Assembly: GCA_015062085.1 (NCBI GenBank) | Contig: SUVI01000154.1 | Coordinates: forward strand, 1-8,429 | Reading direction: 5' to 3' | Origin: Planctomycetaceae bacterium | Lineage (GTDB): Bacteria; Planctomycetota; Planctomycetia; Pirellulales; Thermoguttaceae | Length of the DNA stretch: 8,429 nucleotides | Part shown: one piece after another, positions 1 through 7,400 of the stretch | Layout: every line of letters begins with the position of its first letter | Position numbering within the stretch: the stretch's first letter is position 1 | Translations under genes and position numbers: made by a program | The notes under the pieces: generated by a model | Seen by the model: only the letters and a program-made list of their open reading frames with translations | Databases searched by the model: none | Told to the model about the DNA's origin: nothing

Positions 1-1
1 A

Positions 2-214
2 GAAACGCAAACTCCGGCAGAAACGCAAACTCCGGCAGAAACGCAAACTCCGGCGGAAACGCAAACTCCGGCAGAAACGCAAACTCCGGCGGAAACGCAA
101 ACTCCGGCGGAAACGCAAACTCCGGCAGAAACGCAAATTCCGGCGGAAACGCAAACTCCGGCGGAAACGCAAACTCCGGCAGAAACGCAAACTCCGGCGG
201 AAACGCAAACTCCT
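2..214 (+). repeat. Tandem 18-bp coding repeat, 12 copies, encoding (ETQTPA)n
   Basis: Unit GAAACGCAAACTCCGGCR starts at 2, 20, 38 and every 18 bases to 200; the last copy ends in CCT without the Ala codon. The repeat continues to the left edge, so the true copy number is unknown. Only two kinds of sequence change are seen before the final codon: the Ala codon alternates GCA/GCG, and the copy at 128 has ATT (Ile) for ACT. The array is in frame with the downstream CcsA protein and would form a flexible Pro/Thr/Glu-rich linker. Because the unit is a multiple of three, copy-number change alters linker length without breaking the frame. The near-identity of the copies suggests recent expansion. 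Confidence 0.95.
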
Positions 215-3200
215 GAAGTACCCACGGTCGATCTGGCGGAGCGTAAGGGATTCGACTTCAGTGCGTGGGCGCAGCTTCCGATCTGTCGGGATGGGCGGAT
301 CATGCCGCTGGATGCTCTGGCACGGACGCACGTTCGTCTGATCTGCGGAAAAGAGTCCCCCCGGATCACGCTAAAGGACGGCGTACGGAGAAAATTTGAG
401 GCCTCAGAACTCCTTTTCTCGTGGATCGTGGAACCGGAGATGTGGAATGACGTTCCCTTCCTGCCGCTCGACGGTCCGGAAGTCTGCCTGATGCTTGGCT
501 TCTCGGCGCCGGATGCTCACGGAAATGGACGCACGCACATTTCACCGCGCGAGTTTTCAGAAACGCTCAACTCGGTCCGGTTTCAGACAGAGTACGGCAA
601 ATGTCTTCAGGAGTTGGAAAGTGCAGAGGCGGAGCTAAAAGCGCTTCGTGAAAGAGGGACTCGGTCTGGAAGTGAGTTTGCGCGGCTGATGAAGGTCCGG
701 AAAAATAGTCTTGAGACGAGTGAGAAACTCGAAACGCTCGAAAATCGCTACGTCGCCTGGCTGCGTCTGATCGCCAGTCCGATCCGGGATCTGAAACCGG
801 AGCATGACGCGCCGCTTCGGGATTCCGCGCACATTCCGTACATGGGGCAGCCCGTGACGGTTTCGTATCTGTCGCAGAATCTGATCTTCATGTTCTGCGG
901 AAGTTACGAGCCGGAGCTTTCGCTGCGCGGCGCGGCTTTGGAGAAGATCTCGGCAGAGGAATTGGCGGAGATCCGCGAGAAACTTCAGATTCCCGATCAG
1001 CCGACCCGAAAATTCACGTCTGCGGAACTTTACGCGGCATTCTGTGAATACCCGCGGCTCTGGAAACACGTTCCGTTTCTTTACTTCCCGAACACGGAGA
1101 TGCGCCGGGTACTGGGACTTCCGACGGCTCCGGAGGGAGAAGCTCCGTATATTTACGCGGCACCGCTGGAGATTTTGACGGCGATCCAGGAAAAGCAGAC
1201 GGCATTCCAGGATGCTCTGAAAAATGCAGACCAGCAAACAGTTCAGGAAATGGAGCACCTGGAAATGGCGCTTCAGGTCTACTGTTATTGGCTGGACGGC
1301 AAATTCCTGGAATCAGTCCCGCTCGGACAGGAATTCTACACAAAATACACGGAGCTTTCCGACTGCTGGCACGGCGTGCCCCACCATGCGATGGGCCCCA
1401 GTCAGCCGCTGGATGTTCAGCTCCTGACGGTCATGCTCCAGCGTGCCCCGGCGACGTTCCAGAAGATGGCGATGGGCTGGAGAAATATTTCGCCGGCCGT
1501 TGAATTGAATTCCGCTTTAGCATCCGGACGCATTTCCAGCGAACAGTGGGATTTTCTCCTCACGTGCATGGAAAAAGATTCTCCGGAACGGACGCTTTTC
1601 GAAGCTCTGCGCAGGACGGCGAAGGCGTTTGATGCACTTCGGGCGGCTCTTGACCGAAGTGTTGGGCCAGGAACTTCGGAGGAGCGGATCGCGCTGATCT
1701 CCGAAAAGCTGGCAGAGCTGCGGGCGTCCGCAGACGGGATCCTTCCCTCTCTGGATGCGTGGTGCCGGAGTGCAAGAGCGAAACTTCCGGAAACGCTTTC
1801 GGAAACGGATACCGAATGGTACTCATGGCTCGTCGTGAGCCGCGTTTCGATGCGGAATTTTGCGGCATGCACCGCCGCGCTGCAGTACTCGCTTTTCGAT
1901 GAGGATCAGGGCATCTGTATCCTTCCCGCAGTCGAGCGAACTCCGCTGGACAGAGACCGGACGGAAAGCGTGCAGGTCTTTGGAAAGAGTTTCGAGCTTC
2001 ACGCGCAGCCGTGGGTGAGTCTCAACGCCTTGCGTTTTGGCGATCTGGAAAACGGTTTCGCGAAAAACTGGCCTGAATCCGCGAGAACGGAGATGCTGGT
2101 GATCCGCGAGACATTCCAAGCGATGGCGAATGCCTGGAAAGGGAACGACCCGGAAAAATTCCGTTCCGCCTCTGTTCAGTTTGCCGCACAGCTCCGCGAG
2201 ACGGCCGGAGTCCTGGACGCAGCTCGCTCTCAGGTACTTCCGCCGGAGGAATTGGATGAAGACGCACTGACGTCGACTCTTTATCCTGCGGACGATTCCA
2301 AAATGAAGCTCGAGACCGCCTACAGTCGTCTGCGTCCCTTCACGTGGGCGTGGATCCTGCCGTTTGCCGGGATGCTCATTCTTGGAGCCTCTTGTGTCTT
2401 TGAGCTTCTCCTGCGCAAAGCGGAGAAGGAACCGGATCATGAAACTTCCGCGGCCGTTTTCCGCCGGTTTGGAGATATTTCATTCTGGATGGGGCTGACG
2501 CTGCTTTTAGCTGGTGTCCTTGCCTCGACGGCCGGTCTGACGCTGCGGTCGCTCATCATGAACCGTGCGCCGGTCACGAATATGTTCGAGACCATCGTTT
2601 TTGTTGCGTGGTCGGCAGGCGTTTTCGGCATCGCGCTGACGTTCCGGACGACCTTAGCCCGCATGACCTCACTTGGCTGGAAGACACTGAAGTTCACCGG
2701 AGAGAGTGCGGCTTCACCCATGTTCCGCGGAATGTTCTGGAGCCTGCGGATCCTGACGGCGGCGTTTCTGTTCTGGATCCTCTGTTTCTACGGACTCGGG
2801 AGCGGGGCCGGCTACACTGCGATCCACCTGACCCCTTCCTGTGCGGTCGGAGCGGAGCTTCCGTCGCTTTCTGCCTGGGTCGAATGGTTCAGCGGGATCC
2901 TCATGCTGGCTGCGTTTCTCTGGTGGGCGCCGCTCTTCCTGCTGGCTCCGATCGCGGGTGCGTTTCTCTGCGTGAAAAAAGATTCTTGGACCGAAGACGA
3001 TACACTTCGGCTTGAAAAGCAGCGTTCCCTGCGTCCGTTTTTTGCGGCTGCCGCTGCGTTGGTCGTGTTTATCATTTCGTACATTTCCGTGTCATTCCCG
3101 GACGTCTTCAAGCCTGATCTCCGCAATCTCGCGCCGATCCTCCGCGACAACTACTGGCTCGCGGTCCACGTCGTGACCATCGTGGCAAGTTACGGAGCCG

Positions 3201-3712
3201 GAATGCTTGCGTGGGGGCTTGCCGACGGTGCGCTCATCTGCTATCTTTTCGGACGATACCGAACCATGCCGAACGGAGAACGCCGGCCCCCGGAGATCTG
3301 CTCGACTCTCTCCGAGCTCCTGTATCGCTGTATGCAGGCCGCGGTCCTTCTGCTGGTCGTCGGAACGATCCTCGGAGGACTCTGGGCCGACGTCTCATGG
3401 GGACGTTTCTGGAGCTGGGACCGAAAGGAAGTCTGGGCGCTCATTTCTCTGTTCGTCTACCTGCTGATCCTGCATGCAAGATACGTCCGTCTTCTCGGGG
3501 AGTTCACGCTCGCCATCGGCGCGGTACTCGGTGCATTTGCCATCATTATGGCATGGTACGGGGTCAATTACGTCATGGGAAGCGCGCTTCACGGATACGG
3601 TGCGGGAACGGGGTCCATCTTCTACGCTGTTCTCATTGCCAGTGTGAATTTCGGACTGATTTTTACCGCGGCAATTCGCTATCTATGGATGACGCAGCAA
3701 AACGACCGATGA
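2..3712 (+). CDS. ccsA: CcsA/ResC-family cytochrome c biogenesis protein, N-terminus cut by window edge
   Basis: System II cytochrome c maturation: CcsA passes haem across the inner membrane and presents it for ligation to apocytochrome c. The frame is open from base 2 to the TGA at 3710-3712 (1236 visible residues). The ATG at 302 is not the start: the conserved element LPICRDGRIMPLDALAR (275-325) straddles it and the in-frame ETQTPA repeats lie upstream. Order: repeat linker (2-214); soluble region (about 215-2340) with W-x-x-VP motifs at 443, 1061 and 1367 and charged helical stretches; membrane domain from about 2345 with roughly 11 hydrophobic segments. Family signatures are RAPVTNMFE (2564-2590), WGRFWSWDRKEVW (3398-3436), and histidines at 3167 (NYWLAVH), 3473 (LHARY) and 3590 (LHGYG), candidate haem ligands. 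The usual WDPKE is WDRKE here. At over 1236 residues it is far longer than a standalone CcsA (about 300), as in large planctomycete-type versions. The CcsA call is firm; the role of the soluble region is unknown. Confidence 0.9.
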   Translation, partial: ETQTPAETQTPAETQTPAETQTPAETQTPAETQTPAETQTPAETQIPAETQTPAETQTPAETQTPAETQTPEVPTVDLAERKGFDFSAWAQLPICRDGRIMPLDALARTHVRLICGKESPRITLKDGVRRKFEASELLFSWIVEPEMWNDVPFLPLDGPEVCLMLGFSAPDAHGNGRTHISPREFSETLNSVRFQTEYGKCLQELESAEAELKALRERGTRSGSEFARLMKVRKNSLETSEKLETLENRYVAWLRLIASPIRDLKPEHDAPLRDSAHIPYMGQPVTVSYLSQNLIFMFCGSYEPELSLRGAALEKISAEELAEIREKLQIPDQPTRKFTSAELYAAFCEYPRLWKHVPFLYFPNTEMRRVLGLPTAPEGEAPYIYAAPLEILTAIQEKQTAFQDALKNADQQTVQEMEHLEMALQVYCYWLDGKFLESVPLGQEFYTKYTELSDCWHGVPHHAMGPSQPLDVQLLTVMLQRAPATFQKMAMGWRNISPAVELNSALASGRISSEQWDFLLTCMEKDSPERTLFEALRRTAKAFDALRAALDRSVGPGTSEERIALISEKLAELRASADGILPSLDAWCRSARAKLPETLSETDTEWYSWLVVSRVSMRNFAACTAALQYSLFDEDQGICILPAVERTPLDRDRTESVQVFGKSFELHAQPWVSLNALRFGDLENGFAKNWPESARTEMLVIRETFQAMANAWKGNDPEKFRSASVQFAAQLRETAGVLDAARSQVLPPEELDEDALTSTLYPADDSKMKLETAYSRLRPFTWAWILPFAGMLILGASCVFELLLRKAEKEPDHETSAAVFRRFGDISFWMGLTLLLAGVLASTAGLTLRSLIMNRAPVTNMFETIVFVAWSAGVFGIALTFRTTLARMTSLGWKTLKFTGESAASPMFRGMFWSLRILTAAFLFWILCFYGLGSGAGYTAIHLTPSCAVGAELPSLSAWVEWFSGILMLAAFLWWAPLFLLAPIAGAFLCVKKDSWTEDDTLRLEKQRSLRPFFAAAAALVVFIISYISVSFPDVFKPDLRNLAPILRDNYWLAVHVVTIVASYGAGMLAWGLADGALICYLFGRYRTMPNGERRPPEICSTLSELLYRCMQAAVLLLVVGTILGGLWADVSWGRFWSWDRKEVWALISLFVYLLILHARYVRLLGEFTLAIGAVLGAFAIIMAWYGVNYVMGSALHGYGAGTGSIFYAVLIASVNFGLIFTAAIRYLWMTQQNDR

Positions 3713-3730
3713 AACATTAACTTTTGAAAC

Positions 3731-3774
3731 GAACAGACCGAATAAAATAAGCGTTCGGTCTGTTCCGCTTTTAT
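3731..3774 (+). terminator. Rho-independent terminator after ccsA
   Basis: A perfect 12-bp inverted repeat, GAACAGACCGAA (3731-3742) and TTCGGTCTGTTC (3754-3765), with an 11-base loop, lies 18 bases after the ccsA stop and is followed by CGCTTTTA. Stem length and position fit an intrinsic terminator closing the ccsA transcript. The T tract is only four bases long, so efficiency is uncertain. Confidence 0.8.
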
Positions 3775-3903
3775 CCGCTATTTCTGATATTTCTGATATA
3801 TGGGCTATTTATACTGCAACAGTTGCATCTGTTTGACCGATAAATCATGTTGTAGATCCGACTTATTTATTTTTAAGATTTTTTTAAATTTACCCGAATT
3901 AGT

Positions 3904-3974
3904 AAATATCAAAGACGGAAAGTCATTTGAGACCCACCGCTTCGGTGGGAAAAACAGTGAATTAAATGATATTT
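3904..3974 (+). other. Putative structured RNA element: AU stem enclosing a 7-bp GC hairpin
   Basis: AAATATC (3904-3910) is the exact reverse complement of GATATTT (3968-3974). Between them lies the perfect hairpin CCCACCG (3933-3939), loop CTT, CGGTGGG (3943-3949). A competing pairing, TCATTT (3923-3928) with AAATGA (3964-3969), overlaps the outer stem. Strand is uncertain because hairpins read on both; plus is chosen because a terminator-like hairpin with a T-rich tail follows at 3998. I do not recognise any known riboswitch or small RNA class. Confidence 0.3.
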
Positions 3975-3997
3975 CATTCTCAATATTTTACCTCGGC

Positions 3998-4041
3998 AAA
4001 ACGGTCGGAATGTGTTTCGGCACTCCGTCCGTTTTGTTTTT
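3998..4041 (+). terminator. Second terminator-like hairpin with long T-rich tail
   Basis: AAAACGG (3998-4004) pairs with CCGTTTT (4029-4035). After one T/T mismatch, CGGA (4006-4009) pairs with TCCG (4024-4027), and GTG (4012-4014) can pair with CAC (4021-4023). The 3' arm runs into GTTTTTAA, giving the tail TTTTGTTTTTAA. This is a classic intrinsic-terminator layout on the plus strand. Since the ccsA terminator lies about 230 bases upstream, it is either a backup terminator or the end of a separate short transcript. The minus strand also has a T4 run after the stem, so bidirectional action is possible. Confidence 0.55.
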
Positions 4042-4215
4042 AAATTTCATCTTCTACAGCCTTCCTCTCCGTTTCTTTCCTTTAAAATGATCCCGAAATG
4101 ACATTTTTACCGATGTATTAAACTACGGGGGATGGGGAGATTCTGATAACATGGATGAATTTTCTCAAAATTTCTTAAAATTTGCACGATTTTATTCCAC
4201 AGTACCGGTGTATTC

Positions 4216-4242
4216 CGTTTTGCCGTTTTGATTGGCGAAACG
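4216..4242 (+). promoter_or_regulatory. Leader hairpin upstream of the Pmp-like gene
   Basis: CGTTTTGCC (4216-4224) pairs with GGCGAAACG (4234-4242) over nine positions, one a G-U wobble, around a 9-base loop. It ends 54 bases before the start codon. The 5' arm and loop are also a direct tandem repeat of CCGTTTTG (4215-4222, 4223-4230). It could be a 5'-UTR structure affecting mRNA stability or translation, or a protein-binding palindrome. There is no strong T tract after it, so it is not a simple terminator. Confidence 0.35.
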
Positions 4243-4285
4243 AAAACAAGTCAGAAAACCGGGATCATCAAGTATTTCATTAAAT

Positions 4286-4289
4286 GAGG
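4286..4289 (+). promoter_or_regulatory. Shine-Dalgarno site for the Pmp-like gene
   Basis: GAGG (within ATGAGGT) lies seven bases before the ATG at 4297, an ideal distance. It fixes this ATG as the start, and a signal peptide follows immediately. Confidence 0.75.
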
Positions 4290-4296
4290 TAAAAAC

Positions 4297-4413
4297 ATGA
4301 CGACCAACACAACAAAACTTCGCCGTGCATTGGAAACGTTCGCCAGAACCGGCAAGATCACCCTCACCGCCTCCGCGCTGATGGCCCTCGCGCTTTCTGC
4401 TCCAGTAAATGCG
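4297..4413 (+). other. Signal peptide of the Pmp-like protein
   Basis: Residues 1-39: an unusually long n-region of about 20 residues with Arg/Lys clusters, then a hydrophobic stretch from about residue 21 to 37, and Val-Asn-Ala before Gln40, matching an A-x-A-like signal peptidase I site. Extended n-regions occur in some autotransporters. No twin-arginine consensus follows the RR at residues 9-10 (next residues are ALETF), so the Sec route is favoured. Confidence 0.75.
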
Positions 4414-7400
4414 CAGGTTACGGTTGGTGAAAAAAGCTACACGAATCTTGGTGCCGCACAGTCCGTACTCAATGGCAACACAGCGGTCTTGACCGGAACC
4501 TCAACGGAAACAGCCCCCGTCACGTTTACCGCCGACACTGTTTTGAACATCACGGCAGGTACACCACAGACCGTGACCGGTTCCACTCAGCTTTTTTCCA
4601 CGACTGGAAGCACGATCTCTCTTTCCGGAAGCGGCGTGACTTACACGATGAACGGAGGAGACAAGGATGGATCGGTTATTTTGATGGGAAATAATGACAA
4701 TGATCGCTCTTGGGAAGATGCCGACGGCACCGCGTATAAAGAGTACTATTATCATGGCGGCAACATCAATATTGACGGCTCGATGACGTTTTCTGGTAAC
4801 CAAACGACGAAATACGGCGGTGTTGCAAGCGCATTTGTTAAGGTTATTAAGTCAGAAAAGAAGCCGCAGGGAGGTTCGACTACCGTCTCCAGAACTTATA
4901 GTGATGGTAATATCAGTATCACGGGAAACCATATTTTCGAAAATAACAGTGCGGATCTCGGCGGCTGTTTTTATGCTGGTTCAACAAATGCACCCACGGG
5001 ATATGGTCTGATCGCCATTTCCGGCTCGAATAAATTCACGGGAAATACTTCCAGAATTGCAGGTGTAGGCTTCTCATACGGAAATATTCTGGTTGACGGA
5101 ACAAATACGTTCTCTGGAAACAGCGCGGCTTCAAACAGTGGTGTACTTTATACGTCTGTAGACCTTACGATCACCGGCCAGAACGTTTTTGAAAACAACT
5201 CGGCAGGCAGCTCTTACGGCGGTGCCGTGGGCGGAAAAAACGTTACGATCGACGGCGCAAATAAATTCACAGGCAACCGATCCGGCACTTACGGCTCTGC
5301 TGTGTCAGCCACGAATGCTGTCATTACTGGAACGGGTACAGGAAACCTTTTTGCGAACAATACGGCAAACACATCGGGAACCACTTATGGCGGTGCCGTA
5401 TATGCAAGCTCAAGCGTAAATGCTTCCGGAACGAATACTTTCACTGGAAATACCGCATACCAAGGCGGCGCGATCTATGGAGCAGGTGAAGCTGTGATTT
5501 CCGGAAACGGCACTTTCACGAACAATACAGCAACAAGCGAAGGCGGTGCGATCTACCATCAGTATGGAACTCTGCGTTTCACCGGTAACGGCACCGATCT
5601 TGTCTTCTCCGGCAACACTGCCAATGGTGCCGCAAATGACGTTCATATTCAAAACGCTGCCAACTTCATCATCGAAGGAAATGGAACCTATTCGTTCGGC
5701 GGCGGGATCACAACTGGAAACTCCGCTTCAATGACTATTAAAGATGGAGCGAACGTCACGATCGAAAAAACCGCAAGAATGGAGTTGGGGAATATGACTA
5801 AACTCACTCTTACGGATGCGGTACTGAATGTTGAAGGCAATATGCATCTGGTCGAGAATACTGGCAGTGTCATCACCAATACCGGCGGTACGATCAACGT
5901 GAATGGCGGAAATGTTTCGACTTCGTCCAAGTCTCTCGTCCTCAACGGCGGTGCGCTGAATTACTCCGGCGGTACACTTCCTGCGAAGCTGACACTGAAA
6001 AACGCGGTGATGACAGTGACCGACACTGCAAGCGCGGAAAACTGGGGCGTAGAGACACTCACCAACTCCGCAGGCAGTACGCTGAGTATCGTTCTCGATT
6101 CGGCAAATGCCGGCGGGACGGTCCTGAGCAATACGGCAATTACCGGATTTGAGAACATTTCGCTCGTCCTTGCTTCCGGAAGTACCGGCTATCTTGACTC
6201 CTATTCCGTCGGTGCCAAAGGGATCTCCTACACCCTTGCCGAAGCCGCTGGAAAAGCCGCACTTTACCGCGGCGGAGCCATTGCAGCTCAGGCGGACACG
6301 CTGACCGGTCTGGGAACGCTCGCTTCCGGCGACGCGATCACACTTAGTGCGGATATTGCCGCCAGCGGAGCACTGACCATCCCCGAAGCTCTTACGATCC
6401 GCTCCAACACCACGGACTCCCGCACGATCACGGCCAGCGGCACGTCCCCGATCTTCTCGACTGCCGGCACCTCCGCCCTCACGCTGGAAAATATCACCAT
6501 CTCGGGGGCTTCCAATCATGCAGGCGTTGTCGGCGGAAGTGTCATCACGAGCGGCAACTGGAACATTATCGGCGGTACGTTCTCCGGAAACAGCATCTCG
6601 ACACCGGAAGGCGGCTCCGGCGACTACGCAGCATGGGGCGGCGCGATCTACGGCGGAACGCTCAATCTGCAGGACGTGACGTTCACCGATAATATTGCCA
6701 GCTCCGGCGACATCGGCGCTGCAAGAGGCGGAAGCAGCAATTACGTTCGCACTCAGACCATGGGCGGTGCCGTGTATGGCAGCAGCGTCACGATTTCCGG
6801 AAATAGTGACTTTTCCAACAACCGGATCGAAACCGGGAATGTTTTCTACAAGGATGCAAACGGGCAAATCACCCGCTGGATGGACGAAACGATCGGCGGC
6901 GCGGTCTTCAGCGAAGATCTGAACATCGGCGCGGAAGACGTTCAGGATAACGTCACGTTCTCCGGCAACGTCGCAGACTCCACGAAAACCACGGGCAGTG
7001 CCTCGGCAGCTCTTGGCGGTTCGATCGGCGGTGCGGCGGGTGCGAATGCCGGAACCATCACCGTGACGGCAGAAGACGGCGATAAAATTGCCTTCACCGG
7101 CAACAAGGCCGAAAGCAACTATTCCCGCGCTCTTGGCGGTGCGGTCGGTGCTGGACGCAATGACCAAGGCTCCGTAAGCATCAAAGCCGAAGACGGCGGA
7201 GAGATCCTCTTCAAAGACAACACGGCCGTGAACAATAAAGGTACGATGACGGCAATGGGCGGTGCGGTGTTTGGTCTTCAGGGGGTCGAAGCTGAAGGTG
7301 CCGTTTTTGAAAACAATACGGCACAGGTCAACGTCACGGACGAAGCTGGAATTATCGCCTCGCTGTTTGACTACGACGAAGTCACGGCTCATTCCGCGCA

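Larger units (their letters stand above)
3713..4296. other. AT-rich intergenic region without a supported protein gene
   Basis: This 584-base gap is much more AT-rich than its flanks. From left to right it contains the ccsA terminator; a 9-bp tandem duplication ATTTCTGAT (3780-3788, 3789-3797); a T/A-rich stretch (about 3861-3892); a GC-rich hairpin nested in an AU stem (3904-3974); a second terminator-like hairpin (3998-4041); a G-rich patch (4126-4138); two near-identical A/T decamers (4161-4180); and a leader hairpin (4216-4242). No reading frame here has a good ribosome site plus protein-like composition. The promoter of the downstream gene should lie here, but I could not pick a convincing -35/-10 pair. 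Confidence 0.8.

Noticed and set aside
2..214. CRISPR array
   Set aside because: Units are 18 bp, directly abutting with no spacers, in frame, and encode a six-residue peptide repeat.
302..304. ATG at 302 as the start of the ccsA gene
   Set aside because: The frame is open upstream to the window edge, the conserved element LPICRDGRIMPLDALAR spans this ATG, and there is no well-placed ribosome site.
635..3592. Several 65-207 codon frames in other frames or strands across ccsA
   Set aside because: They overlap a gene with strong family motifs, lack ribosome sites, and show no recognisable protein features.
3833..3866. TTGACC as a -35 box of a promoter
   Set aside because: No reasonable -10 box sits 16-18 bases downstream; the nearest AT-rich hexamer (ACTTAT at 3861) is 22 bases away.
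3800..4090. 96-codon plus-strand frame in the intergenic region
   Set aside because: There is no Shine-Dalgarno site before its ATG, it reads straight through the GC hairpin and the second terminator-like hairpin, and its Phe/Leu/Ile/Cys composition is what AT-rich non-coding DNA gives by chance.
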